From assembly GCA_001310455.1 (NCBI GenBank), contig BAXG01000002.1, positions 62,001 through 126,000 on the forward strand: 64,000 nt of DNA. The letters run 5' to 3'. The notes under the pieces were generated by a model. That model was given only the letters and a program-made list of their open reading frames with translations. It was not told the DNA's origin and searched no databases. Positions 8,046-18,257 of the stretch are shown one piece after another. Within the stretch, counting starts at the first letter, position 1, and each line of letters starts with the position of its first letter. The DNA is from Photobacterium sp. JCM 19050 (GTDB lineage Bacteria; Pseudomonadota; Gammaproteobacteria; Enterobacterales; Vibrionaceae). Position numbers and translations under genes: made by a program.

Positions 8046-11000
8046 ATGAGTGCATTACTTGAAACTTATCTAGAGATGGCTGGGCCTGAAACGTGCCAGT
8101 CAAAAGACGGCTTTTTGGCCATCATTGATGCTCAGACTGGCCTTGGAAAGACGTATCAAGCCACTGAGCTTCAACTAGCACACCTGATCGCAGATTCGAA
8201 GATAACGCTTATTTACTCCACGAACTTGAGAGTTAACGTGAAGGAATCGTTTGAGGCATTGCTTGATCGCATCCACAGCAAAGCGGCGCTTAGTGAGGAG
8301 CGAAAAGCAGAGCTGAAACGCAACGTCATTTGGATTCCTGCTCAAGACACTGCTATTGCCGAACTATCGGAGGCTGATTGGGCAACGATATTCGAAGCAC
8401 TCGATGTGCAGCAGCAAAGAGACGTCAAAACGATACTCGATAAGGTCTCGCTGTTAAATCAGGCAAAGAGTAGCAGCAACACGCCGGTATTTGATGAAGA
8501 CTTACGTGCTCAGCACAGTAAGGTTTTCACTATGCTGAAGGGCTACCTGAAAGGGAAAGAGCACAATGATGCACCCTTGAATGATGTCCTCGACCGAATT
8601 TTCCCAGCAAGAAGGATTGATAAGGAAAAAACGCAGGTACTCTTTTTAACCACATCCAAGTTGCTCTATCCGTGGCATAGCATCGATAGAAGTTACAGAA
8701 TTAGCGATTTTCTTGATAACTCATTATTGATCCTAGACGAGTTTGACCGTCAGCAAAGTGAGTTTTTGACTCACTTAATCAACACTGTCTCTGACTACGA
8801 CATCATCGCTCTTACACGCAAGTTCTATTCGAGTTTTGACAGTTTCAAAATTCATGGCTCGCCAGAATTTAATAGGGTTGATCAATGTTTTGACCGTTTC
8901 CGCAATGCACTCGCTGATTACAAGGGGAAGTGGCACGTTAACTATCGCCCGTTCATCACGGCTGCAACGATTCAGAAGGGAAGTGAAAACCAAAACCGGA
9001 TATTCACGCTCCTCTCTGACAGGATGTCCATTCATGCCATTAACTTTAAGCACGAAGAATTAAAGTCACAGATAAACCATGTGTCAGGCAGTCATGAGAT
9101 TGGCCCAGAAGGCACTGAGAGTGCAATACAGTTTGTGAACAACGGCGCCCAGCTTGTCAGAACGTTCTGCAATGGGATGCTAAGTGCCATTCTCAAACTG
9201 AAAAAAACTTGGAGAAGCTAAAAGACCCAAGAGTCTACACCACAGAAAACCTGGTGGAGAAAATTCTCAATCAGTTGGGGCTGGTGGAGCTTACTCCCAG
9301 CATCATGTCGTTAATTTCTGCCCGGCTAAGTTTTAAAGTTCAAAGTGAACACAAAGCGTATAGTTTTCATGATAGTGGGTTCGAAATTGCCAACATTGCC
9401 AAGTGCAGCGACACAGACAATACCGCTAAAGCTTACACGTTTGATCTGGCATTAACATCAACAGGTTTACTTGCTCATTGGGTGTTGGCGGGAGCTCGAG
9501 TTCTTGGTGTGAGTGCAACAGCCACCAGCCGCACCGCTATCCATAACTTTGATCTTGAGTATCTCAGTGATGTGCTTTCTGACCGTTTAGTTCTCCTCAA
9601 TCCCGAACAAAAAGCAGCGATACAAATGGAGTACTGCGAAAAGCGCAGATATGCAGAAAACCAGATCCAGATTCGTGTGAGGGGCATTTCTGAACGTGTG
9701 GAGTGGGGCGGCCTTGGCGAACTCTATCAAGAATTCAGAGGAGCGAGACTGCAACCTGCACTCCTTGAAAATGAACTGTGTAAGCTCTTAAACGCCGACA
9801 TGGGGCAATTAAAGTTCGCCGTTAACAGGGCCAATAAGCTTATCGAGTCCATTCGTCAGTTCTCACTGCACCCAAGCAACCGATATCACTTCTGTATGCT
9901 TAATAAAAGCTATAGGAACCGCGAGTTTATGGATTTCATGGCCTGCGTCGGCGAAAAATACGGTGTCACTATTTTTGAGAACATCAATGCTGCCTCGTTT
10001 AGGAACGATCAGTTCCAAGCCATATTAAGTCTGTTAGAGACCACCACGAGAAAAGTGGCCGTGATCACTAACTACCAGGCGACTGGCGCAGGGTTATCAC
10101 CGTCCTACACCATCGGTGAAAATCATACCTTGACCTACGTAGGGCCTGAAGGCGTCGATCCATTCCAGAACAAAACGGATGTTGATTCTATCTACCTAGA
10201 GCAACCTATGAGTTTGATTGGTAGCCGAATTGGCGAGGACTTGACGGTTAAGGAGCGCGAACTTGCCATTAAAAAGAATATCCACGATGCATTAATGCTC
10301 CACGAAAAAGGCATTGTGGTCGCCAATGCGATTAAATCGAAGCTCAAATCCCTTATATCAACGCGGGTCAATAACTATGCAGTGAGTGATTTGATCAGCA
10401 CGTACAAAGGAAGCGAAGACTACCGATATGCAGTTTACCGTTTCATCGAGCAAGCGCTTGGTCGGATGTGTCGTACCGAGTGGAAGCAAGCTGAAATCAC
10501 CATCATGTATGACGCGGTTGCCGACTTTGTTGAAACGCTGGCGAAAGACAGCCGCAACCTTTCATATTTGTCGCATGAGTACCAAGCATTAATTACGGAT
10601 ACTAAGCAGCGCTTTAAAGCCATTGAGCACGAAAAACAGCGTATGTCTTACCACCCAAGGGCGTCTCGCAATTACGCGCATATCCAAAGGCTTGTAACCA
10701 GTGTGTATGAACACCAGAACGAAAATGCAATTGGCCAGTATGAGCGATTGCGGACCTGGATGCTGAAAAAGCCCGCCATGGCGCCATCGCCAACAGGTGA
10801 GGAGGTTCGCTATTACATTGATGTTCAGGCTCCTCTCGGTGAGTACCAGTATCAAATCGATTACTCCGAAGATAAGGGGATCACAGAAATTTTCGTTAAC
10901 CCTGCGGATGTGTCCGGGCTTCGAGAAGTTTCGGAGGCGTCGGCTCGTTTGCCTTTGCTTATGCAAAACCCATTAGTTGCTGCGCATTTTGCAGCGAACG

Positions 11001-11527
11001 GCTTTGCGACCACATTTGGCTGTGCACAGTTTGTGTTAGCGCCGGCCATGTTTGACCTCTACATGGGAGCGCTTGGTGAGGAAGCGGTTAGCGCGATCTT
11101 GTCGGCGTTTGGCTATCAGCTACAAGGCATGCCAGAGGGATGTGTGGAGTGGTTCGACGGGTACATTGAACTTGGTAACCGAATCCTGTTGGTTGACGTT
11201 AAACATTGGGATTTAGAACTGGGCTGCCTGGTTCACGACAACACCTTGGACAAATGCCAGGCTAAGTTGGAACAAATGAGGGCCAATCCTCCTGCTGAGT
11301 TTGCAAACAAACGTCTGCAGGCGTTGTACATCAACAGCATCTGGAGCGGAGCTGCGGGGATAAATTCACGCAAATACGTGAGTGATGGTGAACAGTTTGT
11401 CGCGCACACGAATCTTGATTTAGCGGACGTTATTGAAATTCCGGGGCTCATCGACAGTGAGTCCGGTACCAACAACGTCCCTACCATGACCCAATTACTT
11501 GATTTATTGAACCAGTTTGCGGAGTGA
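8046..11527 (+). CDS. ddmD: DdmD-like SF2 helicase with C-terminal PD-(D/E)XK nuclease
   Basis: About 1160 residues once one base is restored near 9189 (GCCATT should probably be GCCCATT, giving AHSQTEKNLEKLKD). Helicase motifs in order: Walker A AQTGLGKT (residues 29-36), motif II DEFDR (231-235), motif III-like SATATS near 9512, motif V NYQATGAGLS near 10070-10100, motif VI QALGRMCRTEW at 10450-10482. Near the C-terminus, WFDGYIE followed by ILLVDVKHW (11146-11210) fits a PD-(D/E)XK nuclease core. From memory, V. cholerae DdmD has this same helicase-nuclease fusion, similar length and place before ddmE, and degrades plasmids guided by DdmE. The assignment rests on architecture and gene order, not on an alignment. 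Alternative: the helicase of a pPIWI-RE-type system. Confidence 0.75.
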
Positions 11528-11532
11528 AGCAG

Positions 11533-13506
11533 ATGAGCCGAAGTTTAACGACTCTCATAGACCTATCCTTTGATTTTGATGCATTAAGCCAAAAGTACGT
11601 GATTTACAAAGCGTCATTGGACAAGAGCAAGGGTAATGCGGGTTACGCTCAGCAACTGAGTATTGTAGAACGCGCGTCTACGCCAAAGGCGCTTATCAAG
11701 CACTCAGGCTACTACTGGGTATTGCGCGACAAACAAGACAACACCAAGCCGGAATCGGCAGACATCGCTTTTGAGCGTGTGAAGTTTGAAGATTGTGATC
11801 AACTATTATTGGGACGCCTTTTTGTGCGTGCCTCGGGAAAGTGGCGCCGAGTGAGTTTTTTTCAGGGCTTGGGGAGACGTTTTCTTTTTGTCGAGCCGGA
11901 TACGTTTTTTGAGCATACCGTCTACAAATGCTTGAAGTTTGATCTCAAAGAGAGCGTGCGCTTTAACGCCTTATTCATCTCCATGGATGGAACGACATTT
12001 TCGCCGATTGAAACGGCATTTAAGCCAGCGGGCACTATCGAAAAGATGCCCAAGTTTGAATTCGACATGAAAAGTGGGTTGTTGCGACGCAACCCTAAGG
12101 GCAACCTCATAGAGCATAGTCCAGGGAAGGGCAAGTTTACGACCAATGCCATCGACATTTCAGGTCAAGAGCCGATATCGCTGCAAAAAACCAAAACCGG
12201 TGCCATTTATCAATTCGTTGATTTGATGAACCAGTATTTCTCTGGCTGCTTATCGCTGCAATTAAAGCCTATCGAGGCGACGTGGCGCGAGCATTACAAA
12301 AAACGCGATGTTGAAAAGGTGTTTCAGCGAATCTATCAAGTTATTGATGATGCTGGTGGTCTGCAAATTGTGAATGCATCACTGAAAGATGAAGGCTTTG
12401 AGAAGCTAAAACAGCAACAATGGCCCGTGAAAGTCGAATTTGTGGACGCCGCACATATCGATGCCAGAAAGCCGTTACTCTTGGTTTTAGACACAGTAGA
12501 AGACTACGACAAGGCAGGGCTAGCCGATCCCAAGTCTGGTTTCTACGCGTCAGACAGAGTGACGCAAAGTGTCTACAGCTCGACCATCACCTCAGTACGC
12601 ACTAAAGCCAAAGGGAATGCGCTGAGCCCGATCATTGATGCCTTAGTAAAAGAGATCGCTATCAAGCAAGAGTGCTTAGAGCGCAAATTTCTCATTCAGG
12701 AATTGAAGGGGAACTATTGGTTTGTGGAAAGAGAGGACCCGAAATTTGGCAATAAGGAGCCGATTTTTCATATCTTGAAATGCAACCACGGTCGCTTTAA
12801 CTATGAGCAGCAAGATGAGTTTTACTTTGATGAACTCGGTATCGACCTGCCTGAAAAACAACGCTTTTTTGAAACGCTAAACTATGTGATCGACATGACG
12901 CAGCAAACTCCTCAAATTTGCACCATTGTTCACGAAGGAATTGCTGCTATTCCGGATGCCGCCAAACTCTTTGAAGTGCTAGAGCATTTAAAGAGGAGTA
13001 ACCAACACGGGATAAGTCGTGAGTTTATCGAACGTTTCCTCTCTGATGCTGCTTATGAACGCGATCCAATCCGCGACAAACTGGTGTCCATGCTGGAGAC
13101 GCAGCCTTTACATACAGAGTTTTACAAAGAAGACCTCAAAGCTGCCAAAATTGGGTACCGCTCGACTGCAGAGCAAGCACTGATAGATGGCTATTTTGAT
13201 GAGACAGAAGTCATGCTCAATTACTCGTTGAAAGGCGAGCACAATGAATACCTCGAAGCCTTAACGGGACACTTCTACGATGCCGAACATTCCGCGTATT
13301 TTGTGGGCAGTGAAAAGGGGGGATTCAAGTTTAGCCGAGGGCAGTTCAACCACCTGAGGTACCTCAAAGGCCCAGAAGAGTTAAAGCAAGTCTGTTTAGA
13401 GTTGACCAAAAGCTATTTTGTTCGAAATAAGCTGGCCACTGTTAAACCGTTCCCGTTTAAGTACTTGTCTGAATGTAAAGATAGGGCGAAGTATGGTGAT
13501 GGTTAG
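11533..13506 (+). CDS. ddmE: DdmE-like prokaryotic Argonaute
   Basis: About 657 residues from ATG 11533 (GGAG eight bases upstream; a GTG at 11524 overlaps the ddmD stop, TGA at 11525-11527). The protein has no strong signature motif. KPLLLVLDTVEDYDKAG followed by VTQSVYSSTITSVRTKAKGN has the look of a MID-to-PIWI stretch, and no clear DEDX catalytic tetrad is evident, as expected for the catalytically dead DdmE. In V. cholerae, DdmE binds a DNA guide, recognises plasmid DNA and loads DdmD. The call depends heavily on the helicase-nuclease partner, the length (DdmE is near 690 residues from memory) and the tight operon. If those are misleading, it is an unknown protein co-transcribed with a helicase-nuclease. 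Confidence 0.6.
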   Translation: MSRSLTTLIDLSFDFDALSQKYVIYKASLDKSKGNAGYAQQLSIVERASTPKALIKHSGYYWVLRDKQDNTKPESADIAFERVKFEDCDQLLLGRLFVRASGKWRRVSFFQGLGRRFLFVEPDTFFEHTVYKCLKFDLKESVRFNALFISMDGTTFSPIETAFKPAGTIEKMPKFEFDMKSGLLRRNPKGNLIEHSPGKGKFTTNAIDISGQEPISLQKTKTGAIYQFVDLMNQYFSGCLSLQLKPIEATWREHYKKRDVEKVFQRIYQVIDDAGGLQIVNASLKDEGFEKLKQQQWPVKVEFVDAAHIDARKPLLLVLDTVEDYDKAGLADPKSGFYASDRVTQSVYSSTITSVRTKAKGNALSPIIDALVKEIAIKQECLERKFLIQELKGNYWFVEREDPKFGNKEPIFHILKCNHGRFNYEQQDEFYFDELGIDLPEKQRFFETLNYVIDMTQQTPQICTIVHEGIAAIPDAAKLFEVLEHLKRSNQHGISREFIERFLSDAAYERDPIRDKLVSMLETQPLHTEFYKEDLKAAKIGYRSTAEQALIDGYFDETEVMLNYSLKGEHNEYLEALTGHFYDAEHSAYFVGSEKGGFKFSRGQFNHLRYLKGPEELKQVCLELTKSYFVRNKLATVKPFPFKYLSECKDRAKYGDG

Positions 13507-13964
13507 ATTGCACATTGGGTCTTGGTGCGTATTCCGGAGCCGGTGTCCGGAATCGTCGGAATACGCACATCATAAGGCTGTCTGTTTTTCTTTTGCTCGA
13601 TGATGGTTCTGAGCGTGCCCAAATCGAACATTCCCAACTTGTAGAAATTTCCCAGCTTGGCGTTCCGAAAAGGTTATAAATCACCTCCGTGCTATCACGC
13701 TCACTGGCAAGTCATTTTGGTTCCTCGATTTTGGCTAAAACCGCTTCACCTTCATTTTTGGTGTCGTAAGTGTTGAGAAGTTTTATCTGCTGGCCTTGGA
13801 AAGTTTTTGTTTGCTAGTTGTGGAGCCGAGTTTAGGCATGCGATACGGATATTAAAAGCAAACTCAGATATATATGTAATGGCACACTGACTTTGTAAAG
13901 TTCTATCCCTTCCATGGGATATCGAGAGCATTATCTCTTGGAAGGGATAATGCTCCGCTTATCA
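13507..13964. other. Region with degraded minus-strand coding traces
   Basis: No convincing intact gene. On the minus strand a stretch near 13670-13506 reads AKLGNFYKLGMFDLGTLRT and then QKKNRQPYDVRIPTIPD up to a stop, and an upstream piece near 13850-13715 reads MPKLGSTTSKQ and, in another frame, QGQQIKLLNTYDTKNEGEAV. These could be one or two small genes broken by missing bases, or decayed remnants. No family is recognised. The right part carries an inverted repeat (separate entry). Confidence 0.35.
13904..13949. repeat. Inverted repeat between the Argonaute-like operon and the DUF4143 gene
   Basis: TATCCCTTCC (13904-13913) is repeated in reverse complement as GGAAGGGATA (13940-13949) with a 26-base loop. 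It lies between two convergent genes, so it may be a structured transcript end, but there is no clean T run. It could also be an element end. Confidence 0.5.
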
Positions 13965-15274
13965 TCACCTACCAACCACAAACTCTGCAAAATACAAAGG
14001 CATCACGATATTGACCAACTCTGTGGCCGGTGAACCCTGAGTGCCGGTCAGTTTGATGGTTTTAAGAGGCTGACATTTTTCAATGTAGGACTGTAACGAT
14101 TTTGCTCTGGTGCGTTTACCGCTTTTTACTTCTACGGGCACAATGTTTCCGGATTCGTCGGAGATGACAAATTCGATCTCTGCTCTGGCATCATTCCAGG
14201 AATAGCTGGGCTCAATCCCTGCGGCAGCAAATTCTTGCTGCACAAAGTTTTCGGCCACATAGCCTTTGTATTCGTATCCCTGCTGTTTAATCTCTTTGTA
14301 ACTCACCCCTAGCATATGGTTGAGAAGCCCGGTATCAAACAGAAACAGCTTAACCAAGTTGTCTTTTTGATATGCGGCAAGGGGAGAGCGTGGCAGCCTT
14401 CGATGGGGTGGTTTTTCAATGCCAATCGGCACTTATGCAGCCAGGAAATAGCGCCCTCAAATTCGGTGTATCGGGACTTTTTCTCATGCACGCCTTTAAA
14501 TTTGAAGCGTTTTACAGATTCATCCATAACAGAAGACAGCTGAGACGGGATGTTCCTGAATACTGACTCGATGAGCTGTGCATTCACTTTGCCAGAGTAT
14601 TTACCAAAATCTCTGAGGTATCCCTCGACAAGATTGGCCTGGATTTCTGAGACGCTCTTCGTGCGATCAAGAATGCTGTGCTCTGCCATAGCAAACCAGC
14701 ATCCCACGGCTTCCGGCATACCGCCAACAAAGTAATAATCGGTGAGCTTATCGAACAGCTTTGTATGAGCCGCTGATGAATTCATCTGGCTTTCAAAAGC
14801 CTTGATCAATGCCTGCTCTTCTGACGCCCACAGAAACTCCCTGAATGTAAGTGGGCGCAAATTATGTTGCTCAACTTTACCAACAGGGAAAGCGGTCAGC
14901 AGTCCGATGTTGGAGCCGCTGGCAGCAATGTACATTTGCGGTGCTTTTTCAGCAAAATACTTAAGAGAGGTAACGGCGCGGGGACATTCACCAATCTCAT
15001 CCAGGATCAGCAAATCCGATTCAGGGGAGAAAACCTCACCGGAAAGCAGTTCTATGTTGGAAATAACATCTTCAGGGGAGAGGGAACCAGCAAAAGCTTC
15101 CTCCATCTCAGGTTTTTCCAGAAAATCGATGCGCAAAACGTTTGGAAAGTGTTGGCCTAAGAGCTCCTGAAGCAGGTACGTTTTTCCTGTTTGCCTTGCC
15201 CCGTCTATGAGAAGAGGTTTTCGGGAGGGTTTATTCTTCCAGTCTAGCAGTCTGTCTAATAAGGCCCTTCGCAC
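13965..15274 (-). CDS. DUF4143-family AAA ATPase
   Basis: About 436 residues after adding one C near 14386 (CTCCCCTT to CTCCCCCTT, giving HALPLAAYQKDN). Walker A is LIDGARQTGKT, Walker B LLILDEIGE, and the sensor strand YIAASGSN follows. The middle FREFL segment is typical of this family. The C-terminal DUF4143 domain has AEIEFVISDESGNIVPVEVK, an E-x-K arrangement like a PD-(D/E)XK fold, and YKGYVAENFVQQEF. Such ATPases are common in mobile and defence regions, but their biochemical role is poorly known. It is the last gene inside the island, next to the right repeat. Confidence 0.75.
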
Positions 15275-15361
15275 TGGTTCCTCCTTAAGGGAATCCGTTC
15301 ACTGACACTTTATCGTACACATTAATGTAACTCACCACACTTTATGCGCATAAAATGTGAA

Positions 15362-15516
15362 TTTCTACAATTTAACGCGCGAAAAAATGTAATCAGTGTG
15401 TAAGGATAAACTGTGCGGTATGAAGAACGGATGTTGATAGTCTCCAAATATAAAAAAAGCCCGGACCTTTCGGTCCGGGCTTTTTCCAATCGATTGGTGG
15501 AGCTGGCGGGAGTTGA
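15362..15516. repeat. Right copy of ssrA-flanking repeat, joined to intact ssrA
   Basis: This copy matches 4855-5002 and runs into the true 3' end of the tmRNA gene (TGGTGGAGCTGGCGGGAGTT on this strand). It is the attachment end at which the target gene was restored, and it carries the working ssrA terminator. The pair defines an element of about 10.5 kb. Confidence 0.7.
15453..15485. terminator. ssrA rho-independent terminator
   Basis: Perfect stem GCCCGGACC / GGTCCGGGC with a TTTC loop at 15459-15480. A7 lies on the left and T5 on the right, so it terminates ssrA on the minus strand and can also stop rightward transcription. Confidence 0.9.
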
Positions 15517-15863
15517 ACCCGCGTCCAGAATCACTTCAAAAAGCGGCGCTACATGCTTAGTCTAGTCTTTAATTTCACCACCCAGCTGCGGACAGACACG
15601 CTACTGAATGGCTAACCTGAATTAGTTTTAACGCTTCAGCTCTCAGGTGAAAGCATCCACGCGATCCCGTTTGGGTTTGACCTTTCTGATTCCCCGTCCT
15701 ACGGGCGGAGGCTAGGGAGAAAGGGCTCTGAGCAGGTTATTAAGCTGCTAGTGCGTAGTTTTCGTCGTTTGCGACTATTTTTTTGCGGCTTTTTTACGAG
15801 GCCAACCGCACCTCGGCATGCTCCACTGATCTCTACAATCCTGTCGAATCCTAGATCAGCCCC
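15495..15863 (-). ncRNA. ssrA: tmRNA (transfer-messenger RNA)
   Basis: The minus strand reads GGGGCTGATCTAGGATTCGA at the 5' end (15863) and ends in the tRNA-like CCCGCCAGCTCCACCA (15495), 369 nt in all. The resume frame begins at GCA (15772) and encodes the tag ANDENYALAA followed by two TAA stops (15737-15742). It rescues ribosomes stalled on broken messages and tags their products for proteolysis. Its protein partner SmpB is encoded immediately upstream on the same strand. The 3' end is the apparent integration site of the island to its left. Confidence 0.97.
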
Positions 15864-15909
15864 GGAGTTAGGCGGCAGAGTCTAGCAGATTGTTCTGCGT
15901 AGTCAATGC

Positions 15910-16392
15910 TTACCTGACATTATGCTTCATGATACGTGCCTTGTCACGCTGCCAGTCGCGGTCTTTGACATCGGTACGCTTGTCATGAAGTTTCTTACCC
16001 TTGGCCAGTCCAATCTTGAGTTTGGCCCAGGAGGCTTTCCAGTAGAGTGACAGGGCAACAATGGTTTCACCATCGCGGTTCACTCCACCGATAATTTTGT
16101 CCAGCTCACGGCGGTTTAACAACAGTTTGCGCACGCGGGTTGGGTCGGCAACAACATGGGTAGATGCTACGTTCAGCGGCTGAATGGTAAAGCCTGAAAT
16201 GAAGGCTTCGCCGTTTCGCATGAACACGTAGCTCTCGCTGATGTTGGCCTTACCGGCACGCAGCGATTTTACTTCCCAGCCCTGCAGCTCCAGGCCGGCT
16301 TCAAATTCTTCCTCGATAAAATACTCATGGCGCGCACGTTTGTTTTGCGCGATGGTATTGCTGCCAGGTTTGGATTTTTTGTTCTTAGCCAT
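15910..16392 (-). CDS. smpB: SsrA-binding protein SmpB
   Basis: 160 residues, the usual length. The start [20 protein letters not shown] at 16392 is chosen over an upstream extension because it matches the family. The OB-fold core shows [20 protein letters not shown] and [11 protein letters not shown]. The basic tail ([23 protein letters not shown]) enters the mRNA channel during trans-translation. SmpB delivers tmRNA to stalled ribosomes. It is upstream of ssrA on the same strand and divergent from ratA. Confidence 0.96.
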   Translation of the reverse strand: MAKNKKSKPGSNTIAQNKRARHEYFIEEEFEAGLELQGWEVKSLRAGKANISESYVFMRNGEAFISGFTIQPLNVASTHVVADPTRVRKLLLNRRELDKIIGGVNRDGETIVALSLYWKASWAKLKIGLAKGKKLHDKRTDVKDRDWQRDKARIMKHNVR

Positions 16393-16498
16393 AGTGGGCG
16401 CATTATACGTATTAGTGGGAAAGGCGGGAAAGGATTTTCGTTTTTTGTCTTCTGAAAAACGAGTGGTATCATTCCCGGATGTTGTTGTAGGAGTCAAT

Positions 16499-16933
16499 AT
16501 GCCACATATTACGCGGTCTGCTCTAGTGCCTTTTAGTGCTGAGAAAATGTTTAAGTTAGTCAATGATGTAGAGTCATACCCTCATTTCCTGCCCGGCTGT
16601 TCCGGTTCGAGGATTGTTGAGGTGACAGCTGAGACCATGACTGCGGCGGTGGATGTGGCCAAAGCCGGCATCCGAAAGACTTTTACAACGAAAAATCAGT
16701 TGTTTCATGGTGAACGCATCGAGATGCAGCTGGTTGAAGGGCCATTTCAGAAGCTGGCGGGAGCCTGGACTTTTACCGCCCTTGATGCCGATGCCTGCAA
16801 AATTGAGCTGAAACTGGACTTTGAGTTCACCAACGGCTTGGTAGAAATGGCATTTGGCAAAGTATTTAATGAATTGACCGGCAATATGGTGAAAGCATTC
16901 ACCCAGCGGGCAAGAGACGTATATGGCTACTGA
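16499..16933 (+). CDS. ratA: START-domain ribosome association toxin RatA-like protein
   Basis: 144 residues starting [20 protein letters not shown], a coenzyme Q-binding/START-like fold (YcfJ/YfjG family). [19 protein letters not shown] is the conserved segment. E. coli RatA was described as blocking 50S association; relatives bind coenzyme Q and help respiration, so the physiological role remains open. It overlaps rnfH by 11 bases and is divergent from smpB, the conserved order in gammaproteobacteria. Confidence 0.9.
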   Translation: MPHITRSALVPFSAEKMFKLVNDVESYPHFLPGCSGSRIVEVTAETMTAAVDVAKAGIRKTFTTKNQLFHGERIEMQLVEGPFQKLAGAWTFTALDADACKIELKLDFEFTNGLVEMAFGKVFNELTGNMVKAFTQRARDVYGY

Positions 16934-17280
16934 GTCTTTACTTCGTCATATCGAAGTGGTTTATGCGCTGCCAAAAGAGCAGCGGGTGTTTCGTCTGACA
17001 GTGGCAGCCGGTACAACGGTACAGGCCTGTATCGACCAATCCGGTATTCTGGAGGCTTACCCGGCCATTGACTGAAGGTTAACAAAGTGGGTGTTTACAG
17101 CCGTCTTGCAAAACTGGACAGCGAAGTGCGTGATGGTGACCGGATTGAAATCTACCGCCCTCTGGTGGCAGATCCGAAAGAAATCCGCCGTCGACGTGCA
17201 GAAAAGGCAAAGATGGATGCAAGGCCGATCCGGTAACCGGGGGCAAACTCAACCCGCTTCGACGGGAAGACGGGGAGTAA
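16923..17280 (+). CDS. rnfH: RnfH-family ubiquitin-like protein (RatB)
   Basis: A beta-grasp protein of about 119 residues starting [17 protein letters not shown] at ATG 16923. The frame is broken twice. Near 17073 ATTGACTGAAG should read GACCTGAAG, giving [18 protein letters not shown]. Near 17222 one A is missing, after which [17 protein letters not shown] forms the expected tail. With both repaired it matches the family end to end. The role is unclear; it is always next to ratA, and the name comes from rnf clusters. Confidence 0.85.
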
Positions 17281-17296
17281 CCCGACTGGATACCTG

Positions 17297-17319
17297 ACCC
17301 GCTTTACGCCGGGTTTTTT
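17297..17319. terminator. Terminator between rnfH and the phosphodiesterase gene
   Basis: ACCCGC-TTTA-CGCCGGGT hairpin with a one-base bulge followed by T6. It serves the rightward rnfH transcript and overlaps the 3' end of the convergent gene. Confidence 0.65.
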
Positions 17320-18110
17320 GTGCCGGCAGAAAACGCGTAGGGGCCATCCGGTATGCCAACCGGGGAAATGTGAGAAACCACGTTACCGCCTGTAATATGA
17401 AAAAGCCTGACAGCCGGTGCTTCGAAAGAGAAGGTTGATTGAGCCTGCGGGGCAAAATCCAACGTTACTGAATGGTTGTGCGCCGGGGCCGACCAGACTG
17501 GCACTCCTTGCCATTGAGAAGAAACAGCGCGGTGCAGGTGACCGCATGCAATGCCAGCCACATTGCTTTTACCCTCTATTGCCATGGCGAGCTGCTCGGC
17601 ATTTTGCAGCTTTTTGGCATCCATGTGGGCGATGCCTGTGTCCATCGGTGGGTGGTGAAGGAAGATAAGGTGGGGTTTATCCGTTGCCCTTTGCAGTTTG
17701 TCGGCCAGCCACTTACATTGCCTGTCACCAAGGTAACCCTGCTGCATACCTTCTTCAAGGCTGTCGAGCCCGACCAGAATTATGTCGTCAAACTCTTTCA
17801 GGAAAACACAAAAATCATCGTGGTTAAATGCGGTAAATGGGGACAGCGCATCTTGAAATGCCTGCCTGCGGTCATGGTTTCCCGGTACGCAGTAGTAGGG
17901 AGCATTTAACCGGGACAGCTCACGCACGACGGTAACGTAATCACCGTCTGCACCTGAATCGGCCAGATCTCCGGTTACGACCACGCAATCCGGGGAAAGG
18001 CGGTTTATATGTTCAATGGCTGCCCGGCAGGTACTCAGTGTGTCGACCCGTCCGTAGGCGCGTCCGCCGTTGGCTTTTAGATGCAAATCTGACAGTTGGG
18101 CTATCAGCAT
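17304..18110 (-). CDS. Class III cyclic-nucleotide phosphodiesterase-like metallophosphoesterase
   Basis: 268 residues with all metal-binding motifs of the calcineurin-like superfamily: QLSDLHLK, VVTGDLADSG, PGNHDRR, HHPP and CGHLHRA. The length and motif spacing fit the CpdA/GpdQ group, which hydrolyses cAMP or phosphodiesters. CpdA proper in Vibrio lies in another neighbourhood as far as I recall, so the substrate is not fixed and no symbol is given. It is cytoplasmic, with no signal peptide, and intact. Confidence 0.8.
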   Translation of the reverse strand: MLIAQLSDLHLKANGGRAYGRVDTLSTCRAAIEHINRLSPDCVVVTGDLADSGADGDYVTVVRELSRLNAPYYCVPGNHDRRQAFQDALSPFTAFNHDDFCVFLKEFDDIILVGLDSLEEGMQQGYLGDRQCKWLADKLQRATDKPHLIFLHHPPMDTGIAHMDAKKLQNAEQLAMAIEGKSNVAGIACGHLHRAVSSQWQGVPVWSAPAHNHSVTLDFAPQAQSTFSFEAPAVRLFHITGGNVVSHISPVGIPDGPYAFSAGTKNPA

Positions 18111-18223
18111 GGCAAGTTTTCCCGGATGTTTTTTTCAGACACTAGGCGGGAAACATGACTGTTTCAGTGAGTTTTGGTGACAAGGTCGTGAAGGCCGTAC
18201 AGGCAGGTGAGGGGCGTAGATAC

Positions 18224-18251
18224 AAAACCGGGAGCCTTGGCTCCCGGTTTT
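18224..18251. terminator. bamE terminator
   Basis: Perfect 13-bp stem AAAACCGGGAGCC / GGCTCCCGGTTTT with a TT loop. It is symmetric and can work on both strands; bamE ends at 18258. Confidence 0.85.
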
Positions 18252-18257
18252 ATTTGG

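Noticed and set aside
8046..13506. pPIWI-RE three-gene system
   Set aside because: That system has a separate nuclease gene and a DinG-type helicase. Here the nuclease is fused to the helicase, which fits DdmDE better.
4990..15490. Integrase expected for an ssrA island
   Set aside because: No tyrosine or serine recombinase motif was found on either strand; the only recombinase trace is the IS3 remnant.
17304..18110. Naming this gene cpdA
   Set aside because: Motifs fit several metallophosphoesterase subgroups and the neighbourhood is not the one I associate with cpdA.
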